Source: CAWAMR01 sp963783095 | Lineage (GTDB): Bacteria; Planctomycetota; Planctomycetia; Gemmatales; Gemmataceae | DNA: 64,000 nt | Reading direction: 5' to 3' | Assembly: GCA_963783095.1 (NCBI GenBank) | Contig: CAWAMR010000004.1 | Location: 266,631-330,630 of the forward strand | Shown here: positions 49,496 to 60,478 of the stretch, in pieces | Layout: each line of letters begins with the position of its first letter | Numbering within the stretch: the stretch's first letter is position 1 | The notes under the pieces: model-generated | What the model was told of the DNA's origin: nothing | Database searches by the model: none | What the model saw: only the letters and a program-made list of their open reading frames with translations | Translations under genes and position numbers: made by a program

Positions 49496-51052
49496 TCATT
49501 CCACAGCCCCCATCACGCCGCCGCCGGGTGCGTGCGCCGCTCCGCACAGATAGAGGCCGCGGATCGGGGTGCGATAGTTGGCGTAGCCGGCGGCCGGCCG
49601 CATGAAAACATGCGGTCAGCGACATCGAGCCCTGGAAGATGTTCCCTCCCGTGATGCCGTAGATGCGTTCCAGATCGACGGGTGAGATGATCTGCCGATT
49701 GATGACCGCGTTCTTGAAGTTCGGCGCGTACTCGTTGAGGATGTCGAAGCAGCGATCGGCAAATCGGTCCTTGATGTGATCCCAATTGCCCTCGCGCAGC
49801 TTGTAGGGCGCGTACTGGATGAACATCGACATGAGGTGCTTGCCGGGCGGCGCGAGCGTGTCGTCGACGCGCCGTGGCCATCGTGCATTCGAGGATCGGC
49901 GACTGCGACGGCCGGCCGTACTTGGCGTCGTCGTAGGCCCGCTCGAGGTAGTCGAAGTCGGGGCAGATGTGCACCGTGCCGCGGTGCTGCGGGCCGACCT
50001 GCGAGCCGGGCAGGCACTTGAAGTTCGGCAGTTCGTTGAGGGCGACGTTGATCTTGATGGTGGCGCTGGTGTAGTCGATGGCCGCCACGCTGGCGCGAAA
50101 GTCGTCGGGCAGGAGCTTCGGGTCCATCAGCTTGAAAAAGGTGACGTTGCAATCGGCGCAGGAGGCGACGCGCGGAGCGTAGAACTGCCGGCCGTCCTTG
50201 AGGGCGACGCCGCCGACCTGGCCGTCCTTGATCGATGATCTGCGCCACGTCGGCGTTCGTCGAGATCTCGGCGCCGGCAGCTCTGGCCGACGGCGGCGAT
50301 GGCGTTGCTGATGCCGCCCATGCCGCCGCGCACGTAGCCCCACACGCCGCGCACGCCGTTGCACTCGCCCATGACGTGATGGAACAGCACGTAGGCCGTG
50401 CCCGGCATCGACGGCGAGGCCATGCACGCCGATGACCGCGTCGGTCGCCAGCGTCACTTTCAACTGTTCGGACTCGAACCAGCGATCGAGGATCGGCCGG
50501 GCCGCCCCGGTGAGGATCTCGATCGCCTCGGCGCCGTCTTTGCCCAAGCCTGCGGAACTTCCAGGCCGAGCTTGCCGAGGTTCCAGAAATCGCCGAGCCG
50601 GTCTCGACCACGGATCGGGCGGCGTCTGCACCAGCATCGGTTCGAGGAAGTCGGCGACGCGGGTCGAGCATCGCCTCGTACTGCGGCAGGTTCTCGGCGT
50701 CCTTCGCGGAGAACTTGCTCACTTCGCGATGGGTCAGTTCCTTGTCGGGCCCCATCATCAGATAGCGGCCGTCGGGAAACGGCGAGAACGACGAAGGGCT
50801 GCGCGGCAGCATCTCGAAGCCGTGCTTCTTCAATTCCAGGTCGCGGATGATCTCCGGCCGCAGCAGGCTGTTGACGTAGGCGGCCGTGGAGACCTTGAAG
50901 CCGGGCCAGACTTCTTCGGTGACGCAGCAGCCGCCGATGACTTCGCGGCGTTCCAGCACCAAGGGTTCATAGCCCTCCTTGGCCAGATACGCCGCCGTGA
51001 CGAGGCCGTTGTGCCCGGCGCCGATGATGATGGCGTCGTAAGATTGAGACAT
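49496..51052 (-). CDS. FAD-dependent oxidoreductase, PYROXD2 / phytoene-desaturase-like, frame broken
   Basis: About 518 residues. The N-terminal FAD-binding motif is I-I-I-G-A-G-H-N-G-L-V-T-A-A-Y-L, followed by V-L-E-R-R-E-V-I-G-G-C-C-V-T-E-E and S-L-L-R-P-E-I-I-R-D-L-E-L-K-K-H-G, which match the PYROXD2 branch of the phytoene dehydrogenase superfamily. C-terminal G-G-N-I-F-Q-G-S-M and P-I-R-G-L-Y-L-C-G-A-A-H-A-P-G-G-G-V-M-G complete the family. At least four indels lie between about 50650 and 49600. An in-frame TGA at 49496-49498 ends it, with twelve plausible codons beyond (N-A-G-G-E-M-L-R-D-G-L). Substrate unknown. Confidence 0.83.
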
Positions 51053-51070
51053 GAACACTTGATCCTTAAT

Positions 51071-51193
51071 AAGGAAGCAGAGGAGCAGTGGAGAGGGGAG
51101 CAGTGGAGAAAGCGATCGATTATTGCAGGTGTAGCGTTGCCGCGATTGTCTTTTCTCCTCTGCTCCCTCTCTCCCCGCTCCTCTGCTCCTTTT
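51071..51193. repeat. Hairpin with GAGGAGCAG-type tandem arms
   Basis: The left arm (51071-51111) consists of AGCAGAGGAGCAGTGGAG and a second GGGAGCAGTGGAG; the right arm (51150-51193) carries CTCCTCTGCTCCCTCTCTCC and CTCCTCTGCTCC. It lies between the methyltransferase-like gene and the oxidoreductase gene. The reading frame runs through it without a stop. Confidence 0.75.
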
Positions 51194-51198
51194 TGCGA

Positions 51199-52763
51199 AC
51201 TCTTCATCCTTTTGCGAATCTTTATTCTTCTCCGGGATCGTCCACAAATAAATCGTGTGCTCGAAGCCGTCGGCCTTGACCTTGATCTTCTTTTCGGGCT
51301 TCCAGTCATCGCCCATGTCGAAGTCGTGCGACACGACGCGCGAGCCGGGCTTGAGAGTCCTCTTCAAGCATCGGCTTGAGTCGAAGGTTCACTTCGGGCA
51401 GCAGATAGAGAGTCACGACATTGGCTGCTGAGACATCGGCAACTTGCAGCACGTCGCCCTGTTTGAACTCCACTTTGTCGAGAATGCCTTGCCTTCTTGG
51501 CGTTTTCCAGAGAGTCCTTGATGCGCTCCGGGTTGAGATCGACGCCGTACCCCTTCTTGGCTTTGAATTTCTTCACTGCGGTCATGACGATCCGACCATC
51601 GCCGCAGCCGAGGTCGTACACCACGTCACCTTCCTTGACTTTGGCAAGTTCGAGCATCTCCTCGACAACGGCTTGGGGCGTCGGCACGTAAGGAACGTTG
51701 ATTGTTTCAAAGGGTTCTTTTTTCGGCTCGTCCTTCTTGGGAGCTCTTTCTTCGGATCGACACTTTGGGTAAAGGCGAGAGATCGGTCTTCTTTGGCTCG
51801 TCCTTCTTGGGAGTCTCTTTCTTTGGCTCGTCCTTCTTGGGAGTGACTTTCTTGTTGGGATCGGAATGACCCACAGGTAGATCGTGTGATCCCGGTCGCC
51901 CGTGACTTTCATGGTGAGTTCCTGTGTCGGCTTCCAGTCGCCCATATCGAAGTCGTGGGAGACAATCCGCGAGCCTGGCTTGAGAGTCTTCTTCAGCATC
52001 GGCATCAGTTTGCAGATTGAGTCTCCGGCAACAGATAGAGCGTCACGACGCTGGCTTCCGAGACGCTCTTGAGGTCGAACACGCTCCCTTCGCGGATTTC
52101 GACCTTGCTCGTCGACGCCTTCCTTCTTGGCGTTCTCCTTGGACAGCTTGACGCGAGGGGGAACGAGTTCGATACCCAGGCCCTTCTTCGCCTTGAACTT
52201 CTTGACGGCGGTGATGACGATCCGGCCATCGCCGCAACCCAGATCGTACACCACGTCCTTTCCTTCACTTCGGCGAGTTTCAGCATCGCCTCGACAACGG
52301 GATCCGGCGTCGGCACATAAGGAACATCGAGTTTGACTTCCTTTTTGGTTTCTTCCTTTTTGGGTACCTCTTTCTTGGGTACTTCTTTCTTGGGCTCCTC
52401 TATTTTCTTGGGAGTCACGGCCGGGAGAAAATCAACTTCAATTTCCTTGCCAGGCTCCACGAGGATTTTCTTTTCAACAACTTCTTTTTTTCCGTTCAAA
52501 GTATAAGTTGCTTTGAACGAATAGGAGTACTTCTTGCCGATCGGGAGAAACGGCGTCCGCAATACACGTACCGGACCCGTCGACTTGAGCGTGACCCCGT
52601 CCACTTCAAGAATCGCATCCGCGGGCACTTTGACTTTCAAGAAAGCAACGGAGTCCGCAGTGCTCTTTGGCACATCCTGAGCGAACGATTGCTGTGGCCT
52701 CGACTGCACCAGCAGTCCGCCCAACAACCCGATCAGCGAGAGTGTTAGGAATTTGTTCACCAT
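51199..52763 (-). CDS. Exported protein with TIGR03000-like domain and two methyltransferase-like domains, frame broken
   Basis: A signal peptide (MVNKFLTLSLIGLLGGLLVQ) precedes a TIGR03000-like domain (VKVPADAILEVDGVTLKSTG). A Lys/Pro/Glu linker (K-K-E-V-P-K-K-E repeats) leads to a SAM-methyltransferase-like domain with VPYVPTPDPVVEAML and motif I V-Y-D-L-G-C-G-D-G-R-I-V. A second linker and a second copy follow (VVYDLGCGDGRIVMTAV), both ending S-H-D-F-D-M-G-D and H-T-I-Y-L-W. At least three breaks lie in the 51.4-52.3 kb span. The 3' end is undefined: the frame has no stop before it merges into the next gene. AAGGAG precedes the ATG, which overlaps the permease stop. Confidence 0.72.
51716..51848. 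repeat. 30-bp coding tandem repeats in the methyltransferase linker
   Basis: The word CTTTGGCTCGTCCTTCTTGG recurs with a 30-base period (near 51791 and 51821, a diverged copy near 51723). It encodes K-K-D-E-P-K-K linkers between the two methyltransferase-like domains. Confidence 0.7.
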
Positions 52764-54284
52764 TTTTCTCCTTGACTGTCTTGTTCGGTCTCATTGGAAA
52801 GAGAAAGTCGTTCCGCAGAGTCGTCCGAAGACGACGTGCGCGATTTTCCCGAAAAAATACAAAGAGGAATCCCTACCAGCATCAATCCGCCCACGATAAA
52901 CGCTTCCGCAGGCTCCTGTTTCAAGGCCCAGGCCGTGCTGCGCCAAAGCATGAAGCGCAAGAGCAACAGAATATGAGTGGGACGATCGGGTAGAACGGCA
53001 CTCGGAACGGCCGATAACGATCGGGTTCTTTGTTTCTCAAGACGAAGAGAGAACAGCCGGTCAACAGGAAGAAAATCCAGAACACCGGAGCGGTGCAGGT
53101 GACGATCCGCTCGATATCTCCGGTTTTGCTGAATTCCGCAGAAAGTTGGAGATTGAAGAGCGGTGCTATCTCGGACAAGATTTGCCGCCAATATAGCGCG
53201 AATTCAACCATCCCGATCAGCAACAGGCTAAACAGTGCCTGTGCGAAGAGCGGCACCATTACGCATGCGGACGATCGCCCTTTCCTGCCAGCAAGTGAAA
53301 TAATCGATGATCGGACCCGAAAGTGCCGTAAAGCCTCATGCCGGTAAACAATAAGCCATTGATCGAGCCGAGCGAAGATATCATTACCAGGCGCAGATTG
53401 CCCGGCGACCGGCTTCGCCAAACGGCAGCGCAAACATTTCACCGGCCACCCTTTGCGAGTTGCATACCCCCTGATAACCCAGCACCCAGGTATGCGAGGT
53501 TCACAACGACGTAGATCAGCATGACGAGCGAGGTTCCGAGAATCAAGGAGCGCTGGATATTTCGCCTGGGTTCCTCGACCTCCGAAGCGATGAAGGCAGC
53601 CTCGTTCCACCCACCGTAAGCGTAGAAGACCAGAACCATCATGAAGGCGATCGATAACTCGATCGGGCCTTCGGGATCGGGTTGACAGGCAGGAGCTTCT
53701 ATCGCTGGAACGGGGTGTTGGCTGGCGAAGCAATACAACCCGATCAGGCATATCCCGCCCAGCCCGACAAAGTTGGCGATCGTCAACGTGTTCTGAAGCC
53801 ATCGGCCGGGCCGAATGCCGACGGCGTTTATCGAGGTTAGAGTCAGGATGCCGCCGACGGCGTAGATCAGTTTGGAATTCGGGCCCAGCGGGCAAAACTC
53901 GGCGGCATAATTGGCGAAGATATAGGCCATGCAGGCAATGCTGCCACCGGTCCGAATGACCGACAACTCCGCCCAGGCGAAGATGAATCCGACCTTTGGG
54001 CCGTAGGCGCGAGTCAGATAGGTATAGTCGCCGCCCGCCGTCTGATAGCAACTGGCAAGCTCTGCGTAGCAAAAAGCTCCCAGCAAGGAGACTATGCCGC
54101 CGATCATCCAGGCGATCATACCCAGTTCTGCGCTGCCGGCATTGCGAAAGATGTCGGGTGGATACTGATAGATCAATGCGCCGATGATGATGCCGACAAT
54201 CAGGCAGATAGCATCCCACAGACTCAATTTCGCCGGCGAAGCTGAGACGGAGAGATCGCTCGTGACGGGACTGGATTGCGACAT
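52757..54284 (-). CDS. APC-family amino acid permease, frame broken
   Basis: About 508 residues with twelve or so hydrophobic helices. The start MSQSSPVTSDL leads to L-S-L-W-D-A-I-C-L-I-V-G-I-I-I-G-A-L-I-Y, the APC helix-1 signature, then C-Y-A-E-L-A-S-C-Y-Q-T-A-G-G-D-Y-T-Y (helix 2-3). The G-G-W-N-E-A-A-F and S-E-V-E-E-P-R-R-N-I patterns are of the LAT/cationic amino acid type. Breaks lie near 53440, 53300 and 52975; the last helix and acidic tail end at 52757. The stop overlaps the downstream ATG, so transport and the exported methyltransferase-like protein share a transcript. Confidence 0.83.
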
Positions 54285-54616
54285 CAGGAGTGCCTATTCA
54301 ACACCGATCGAGGCAACATCAGCTTTTTGACGCTACTCGGATTGTATTGGTTTACGGCTGCCTGCTGACTGCCGCAAGCGGGAAGATTCCAGAATCTTCG
54401 GGTTCAAGAAATGATTTTACCGATGAAATGGCGTGGGCATAGAGAAGAAAATGCAAACCATCGATAATTTGTGAAGAAGCGCTGAGCTTCGCGCATGCCA
54501 CCGCATTTTCAAAGGAAAAGGAAAATAAGTTTGTCAGCCAGGAAAATGGTGTAGTAATATGCCAAGCGTCGTTCGGTCGGTGTTGGGCGCGGTGGGTAAG
54601 TTTCAGGAGTTGGACT
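54285..54616. other. Divergent intergenic region
   Basis: This 332-base stretch separates the leftward permease from the rightward small membrane gene. It is AT-richer than its surroundings and contains a short pair GGAAGATTCC and AGAATCTTC near 54381. I see no gene and no repeat of the hairpin class. Confidence 0.45.
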
Positions 54617-55098
54617 ATGATTGTATTCGGGCACGCGTACTATGGACACGTAGACTGGGTCCCGGGCTTGTTCTATGTCAAGACCCGGTTCTTGCATTTC
54701 TGGTGGATTCCCTTCGCCCCGTGTGAGTCGTGGGTAGTCGCGGATGACGGCCGTGGCGAACGCGGTCATCGGATTCGCTTGAGTTGGAAGTCCGTTCTGG
54801 TAACTTGGTCGCGGACGTTTCTCGGGTGCTTACTCGTGTTTTCCGGCATGATGTTCATCCCCATCTACAACGCGAACCCCAAGCAAATGACTGTTCATCC
54901 TCTCGTCGCCGCTGGGGCGATAGTAGCCATCATGCTGTTGCTGGCTGGCCTGTACGCCTTGACATACCGTTGGGCGAAAGCGCGCAGGAACGGGCTTTCG
55001 AGTTGGCAATGAAGATGGGGGTTGCTCCCAGTGTAATCGCTGACCGATTTCCACTACCGCAAGACCACCTCGAATCACGGTCAAAAGACAACACGTGA
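54617..55098 (+). CDS. Two-helix membrane protein, probable frame break near the C-terminus
   Basis: The start MIVFGHAYYGHVDWVPGLF belongs to a recurring planctomycete membrane protein that I recognise only by pattern (F-W-W-I-P-F-A-P then two transmembrane helices, LGCLLVFSGMMFIPIY and AAGAIVAIMLLLAGLYAL). AGGAG precedes the ATG. The first frame stops at 55012, but another frame carries E-R-A-F-E-L-A-M-K-M-G-V-A-P and S-V-I-A-D-R-F, a helical tail expected for the family, so a break near 54975 is likely. Function unknown. Confidence 0.58.
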
Positions 55099-55139
55099 GA
55101 ACGAGCCAGTAATCCCAAACAGTGTCATACAGTTCCTCT

Positions 55140-55296
55140 CGTTCGCACGTTCCTCCCTGGGAACGCACGGACCGGCACTCTGCGTCACGTTTCGGGGAAA
55201 ACCATCGCTATGTGCAACAGGAGTCGAGCATTTTTTTAATCGGGACGCGGAGCGTCCTCTGTGGCTGCGTTCCCACGGCGGACCGTGGGAACGAGA
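55140..55296. repeat. Palindromic intergenic repeat (GGGACGCGGAGCGTCC / GTTCCCACGGCGG type)
   Basis: The element contains a GTTCCTCCCTGGGAAC palindrome at 55150, GGGACGCGGAGCGTCC at 55239-55254 and GTTCCCACGGCGGACC with GTGGGAAC at 55270-55293. The last two are each self-complementary. The element lies between two convergent genes in a 324-base gap that otherwise holds no gene. Confidence 0.72.
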
Positions 55297-55422
55297 TGGG
55301 TGCAGTCATTATCGGGAATAGTGTGCCAACTGCGGTTTGCTGCGATATTGCACGACCTGCTACGAAATTCAGCTCGAATGCGAATTCCATAGTAAAGCCC
55401 AGGATAAAGGGTAAAAACCAAG

Positions 55423-56126
55423 TTACTTCTTGTTCTTCTTTTCGAATTCGTCGACGAATTTCTTCGGCGTCTCCCGGAAGGCTTCAGCGCAGCCGGAACA
55501 ACAAACGTAGTAAGTCTTACCATTGTATGATACTTGCATGGTTCCCAACCCACCGCTGACGACACATTCCTTCTTGGCTCCGCCCGTGAGCGAAACGCCT
55601 TCCTTCTTGTGCGTTACCATAAAGATTGGCTTTTCCAGTCCCCGTCCTTTGACCTGGTATTCGTACTTATAAATGAACCTCGCACCGTCGTTATTGGTAC
55701 TCATCGTGATGATGTATTTATTCTTGTTCTCATCATCGATCCGGCTCAAGACCAGTTGTTTGCTCTTGAACACACCCTCGAAAACGACTTCCTTCTTGTT
55801 GGCGTCCGGCGGTGTCAAACGAAACTTCTTCTTGTCAGGATCGTACTTGAGTTCACCCTTGCTCAGAGTTTTGTCATCCTTGAATTCGACGATCATCCAG
55901 GCGTCATCGCCCTTGAATTTCCAGCCCCAATTCATGCCTTCTTTTCCCATTCCTCAGTCTTTCCCGACTTGGTTTGACCCTCCCCCTTCCACTGGCCGAT
56001 AAACTCATGCAATTGTTGCAGAGCGGTTTTGGAAGCATCATTATCTTTGGCCGGAGCTGCCGAATAGGTCATTCCCGCCATCGTGAGGAACAACACTACC
56101 GTCCCCAATAGCAAACGACATCTCAT
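55423..56126 (-). CDS. Secreted protein with lipocalin-like and YHS-like metal-binding domains, one frame break
   Basis: About 233 residues. The signal peptide is MRCRLLLGTVVLFLTMAGMTYSA. The N-terminal part (L-H-E-F-I-G-Q-W-K-G-E-G, later beta strands W-M-I-V-E-F-K-D-D-K) looks like a small lipocalin-like barrel of the DUF1579 kind. After a frame break near 55945 the C-terminus has E-C-V-V-S-G-G, Y-Y-V-C-C-S-G-C and A-F-R-E-T-P-K-K-F, the YHS-type metal-binding pattern. Copper or zinc handling outside the membrane is inferred. ATG at 56126 was chosen for the signal peptide. Confidence 0.68.
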
Positions 56127-56271
56127 AGAAAAATCCTTCAGAGGATGTAAAAGAAGATTCCGCATTCACTTTTCACGACGAATGGGAGCGGGCAAGCATT
56201 TTTTTTGGACGCAATCAGCACCAATTTGGTTCCCATTCCACTCGATCTACACAAATCCCAGCGTACTCCGC

Positions 56272-59200
56272 TTATTCGGGAAGGTCAAGAACATACAGGG
56301 TCGTATCTGCGTTGGCGGTTACGATATGTTTGCTGTCTGGAGTGAACACGATGTTTTTGACGGGCGTTGAGAGTTCCCAGGACCGTAATTCCGTGGCATC
56401 TTCTGTTTTCCAGAGTCGAACCTCTCCCGACAGGCTCACCGTAACAAATGTCTTCCCGTTGGGACTCATTGCCAAAGTCAGCAAACCACCCTTGTTGGCT
56501 TTGAACGTCTTGGTTGCCTCACGCTTTTTCAGATCCCAAATCTTGATCTCGGAATCGATGTCGCCCGTCACGAGCCTGGTCTTGTCGGGAGTAAAGGCCA
56601 GATCGCAAACGTCCTTTTGGTGGGCCGGCATATCGCCGCCCATTCGTTCGGCTTTCTCAAGGATCCAGACCCGAACGATTCCATCGGATGTCCCCATCGC
56701 TACCAGCTCGCCGTCGGGTGTGAAGTTCAGGCAGCCAACCATTTTTTCGCGTTCCGTCAACGAGAAGAGTTCTTTGCCGTTGGCATCGAATACTTGCGCG
56801 GTACTGGCATTCTGATTGGCAATACCCGGTCTAAGGAACCATGCCAGGAATTTGTCGCCTTTGTTCGTGAAAACGATGACCGGCACGCGCTCGCAGTCGA
56901 AGGTGCTGATGACTTTTCTCATTTCCAGATCCCAGATGCACATCTTGCGGTCTTCACCGCCGGAAACGAGCTTCTTCCCATCCGGGCTGAAGGCCAGCGC
57001 TGTGACATCGCCGGTGTGTTCGCTCAGAGTAAATAACTCTTGACCGCTCTGCATGTCCCAAATCTTGATGGTTCGGTCGTCGGAGCCGCTGGCCAGTCGT
57101 TTGCCGTCCGGACTTACCGCCAATGTGTTCAATTTCCGAGTATGACCGATCGGCGGGGTGGTTTCTTCATTGCTCAATTCCCAGATTTTGACCGTCTTAT
57201 CGACGCTTCCCGTGAGAATGAATCGGCTGTCATTGCCGAAAGCCACCGTACTGATCCAGTCGCTGTGACCCCGCAGACTGCGAAGTTCGGTGCGATTTTG
57301 CAGTTCCCAGACCTTGACGACCAGATCACCACCGCCGGAAGCCAGTAGCCGGCCATCGGGACTGAAAGCCACCGAACTGACCGGATCGCTGTGACCCTTG
57401 AATTCTGCCTGCAGTGTTGGAGCACCCGCATCGGTCAAGGTCCAGACCTTGACGATTTTGTCCCCACCACAAGTCGCCAGGCGATTTTGCTCGGCGTTGA
57501 TGGCGATCGCTCCCACTCCGGACAGGTGAGCGACCAGAGCACTGGTTTCCTTGGGTGACTTGCCCGTCAGATCGAAAACCCGGATCATTCCATCAGCACT
57601 GCCGACGAAGGCCAGTTTGTTGTCCTTCCGGAGGGCGAGGGCTGTGATGAACGAGCGATTGTCCGGGAAGTCATAGATCAGTGTTCCCTTCTCCGCATCC
57701 CAGAGCTTCACGACTTTATCGGCACCGCCCGACAGAATCAGCTTGCCGTCACTGCTGAATGCTACCGCCATGACGGCCGACGTGTGGCCTTTGAATGTCT
57801 TCAACAACTCTCCCGTCTTGACTTCCCACAACTTCACCAACCGATCCCCGCCACACGAGATGAGCTTGCTGCCGTCGGGGTTTATCGCCAGAGCCGTTAT
57901 CGGCGCGGTATGGCCGGCGATCTCCTTGATGATCTCACCGCCCACATTCCGGATGATGATTTTCCGGTCGGCACCGGCGGAAGCGAACACCTTGCCATCG
58001 GCACTGAACACTGCGGACCAAACCTTGTCGGTATGGCCGGCAAAATTGCGATGTTCATCGCTGGAAGAAAGGCTCCAAACCCGAATGTTCTGATCTTTGC
58101 TCGCCGATGCAAGCTGGGTTCCATCTCGGGAGAAAGCCAGGAAAGTGATTTCGTCCGTGTGGCCCTGAAGCGTCCGGATGACCTTTTGCGAATGCAGATC
58201 CCACACCCGAATACTCTTATCCCGGCTGCCCGTCACAAAAGTCAGGCCATCGGGACTGAGGGCGAGGGCCGTGACGGTTTCGGTATGCCCGCCACCGGAT
58301 GCGTCAAAGTTTTTCTGGCGGGCACCTGTGCCGGGGATATTGGAACCATCCGGCGAAGTGCCGCCGATCTGGCGCGCTGTCTTATCGCCGCCACAGGTAT
58401 AAAGAGCATCCATTTTTGGGCTGAAGGCAACTTGATAAGCTCCCCCGGTATGGGCATTGGCTCCAAGAACCATCTTCGGGGCGGCCGGCCCGCCGGCGAT
58501 TTCCGGCTTCCAGACATGAAGATGACCGTCGCCATCGACGGATGCGATCAATTGACCGTTGGGACTGTAAACAACAGCATAGATGACGGCTAGCAGATTG
58601 CCCTGATTCACGATCTGTTCTTCGGTCCCTTTCTCCACATTCCAGATGCGAATGCTGCGGTCATCGCTGCCGGATGCCAGAGTCTTGTTATCCGGGCGGA
58701 AAGCAACGCTATTGACCGCGCCGGTATGACCCTTGAGCGTGCGTTTCAGTGTTCCGGTCTCCGGATCCCAAAGATGAATTTCGTTTCCTCCCGATGAGGC
58801 AATCCATTTCCCATCGGGCGACCAGGCAAGCGCCCGGACGGCTTCTTTCTGTCCCCGATAACTGCGAATCTCGCGACCATTGCCCAGATCCCAGATTTTC
58901 ACGCTGCCGTCCCGGCTTGCAGAAGCCAGTCGAGTCCCGTCGGGATTGAACGCCACGACGTTGACCCAATCCCCTTGCCGCATCCTGGTATTTCCAAAAA
59001 CGCGGGAAACGTGCTTGGGGAGATCGGGTGGAAGGTAAGGAATTTGCCAGCGAGCTTCGCGGTAAGCTCGAAGTGCCTGGCGTATCGAACCGTTCGCAAG
59101 TCCTGCATCCGCGCCTTCGCGAGTTGATCGGCAAGGGCAAGAGCTGTGTCGGAGAATTTTTGCTCTACAGCGGCCTTGCGTTCCGCGAGGAATTTGGTTT

Positions 59201-59315
59201 GCAGCACCTTGACATCTTCAGCGCTGGGCTGTTTGTCCTGGGCCACGATCGCCGAGGATGAAAGAGCGAATATGTTCAGAGTGAGCATGCAGAAAAGAAA
59301 TCGCACGGCACGCAT
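56272..59315 (-). CDS. Exported WD40-repeat protein with about 20 repeats
   Basis: About 1,014 residues. A signal peptide (MRAVRFLFCMLTLNIFALSS) is followed by a coiled-coil-like region (residues about 35-90). From residue about 110 about twenty WD40 repeats run to the C-terminus, each with A-F-S-P-D-G-K and a W-D/x-L end (VKIWDL, IRVWDL, VKLWEV, IKIWDL, VRLWKT). The repeat stretch is intact; one indel near 59025 separates it from the N-terminus. A short insertion lies after the fourth repeat (R-Q-I-G-G-T-S-P-D-G-S). GAGG precedes the ATG. Three seven-bladed propellers would fit; the role is unknown. Confidence 0.85.
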
Positions 59316-59428
59316 GACAGACCTCGATGGGAGATTCTTGAGGGGTAGATCACAGAAATTAGTATACGAGAGGTTGCCTGGAAGAGGAAACCGAATCTGG
59401 GCGAAGAGATCGCATGAGAAGGGGACGA

Positions 59429-60453
59429 TCAAGAACGCACAAACCAACGAATCAAGGTTGCTCGTCCGGCCTGCCCAAAACGGAATCGAGGAAATTGACC
59501 CCCGCATTGCGCCTGAGAGTCCATGTTGTAAAAGATGTTGTCGCGTGCATAACCCACGTCGCCGTTGGGGCATCGCAACACATGACCATCGGCAAACAGA
59601 ACCTGGTGGACTCGGTGATTGTGTGGAACGGCAGTGTCATCTTTGCGCAATGGTGCATCGGCAAGCAGGGGCCGCCAGGTGAGGTCGCCTAATTGTTGGG
59701 TCACTCCCCGCACAGTGCCCGATGGATCGCGGTATCCCAAGGTATAAGCATAATCGATATTCATGTCGGCGCCGTCGGGCTGATTTGCCGAATGTTCAGC
59801 GCCGGGCAAACCAGCGTCGCTCCCGGCGGGAAGAAGCCTGCCTTGTGCAATGTTTCCATCATGTTCCCTGCCGTCTCATCCGGTTTAATCACTGGAAAAG
59901 CGCCGCTGTTTACCTCGGCATAGGTATTGAGCGCATGGGAATATTGCCGGAGGTTGTTCTCGCAGGATTCGAGGTTGCGGTAGTGTCGCATACCGGCAAT
60001 CGTCGGTAATGCGATGGCGAGAAGGGCCATTGCCAAACCTACCGCCGCGATGATGTTCCGTCGCAGCACTGTATTGAGTTCCAGTCCGTCGGCGGGCGCT
60101 GGAAGCTGTCGCGGTCTGGGTGCCTGTGGCGAGATGGATGAAGGTTGACTTGCCACGTTTCGCAAGAATTGGCTTACCGCGGTATCGTCCGATGTGATGG
60201 AACGAGGTTCCGAATTGACGAGGTATTCCGCGACATGAGCGATGGTCCGAACCGCCAAATCGCCAGGCAGCGCAAACGCATCCTGGTCGACGGCCAGGGG
60301 TTCCATCGCCTGGCGGAGGGCGTCGAGTTTTGCTCGTTCTTCAGGGTGAAGGAGCAAGTACGATTCGACCGATTGGAACTCGGAAGGATCGAGCGATCCG
60401 AGCAGATAACCGATGAATGCTTCTTCCACATTCGCACCTTTTTCCTGTTCCAA
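59429..60453 (-). CDS. Predicted anti-sigma factor fused to a DUF1559-like extracytoplasmic domain, one frame break
   Basis: About 341 residues. The N-terminus (I-G-Y-L-L-G-S-L-D-P-S-E-F, H-P-E-E-R-A-K-L-D-A-L-R) resembles the cytoplasmic sigma-binding region of RskA-type anti-sigma factors. One transmembrane helix (IIAAVGLAMALLAIALPTI) is followed by C-E-N-N-L-R-Q-Y-S-H-A-L-N-T-Y, typical of DUF1559 pseudopilin-like proteins. After a break near 59770 the C-terminus ends V-L-F-A-D-G-H-V, like the H-X9-DG motif. The start is TTG at 60453 (another TTG lies nine bases earlier). It follows an ECF sigma gene by 25 bases. Confidence 0.7.
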
Positions 60454-60478
60454 GAACGGTTCCAGCGGGCTAAAGAAA

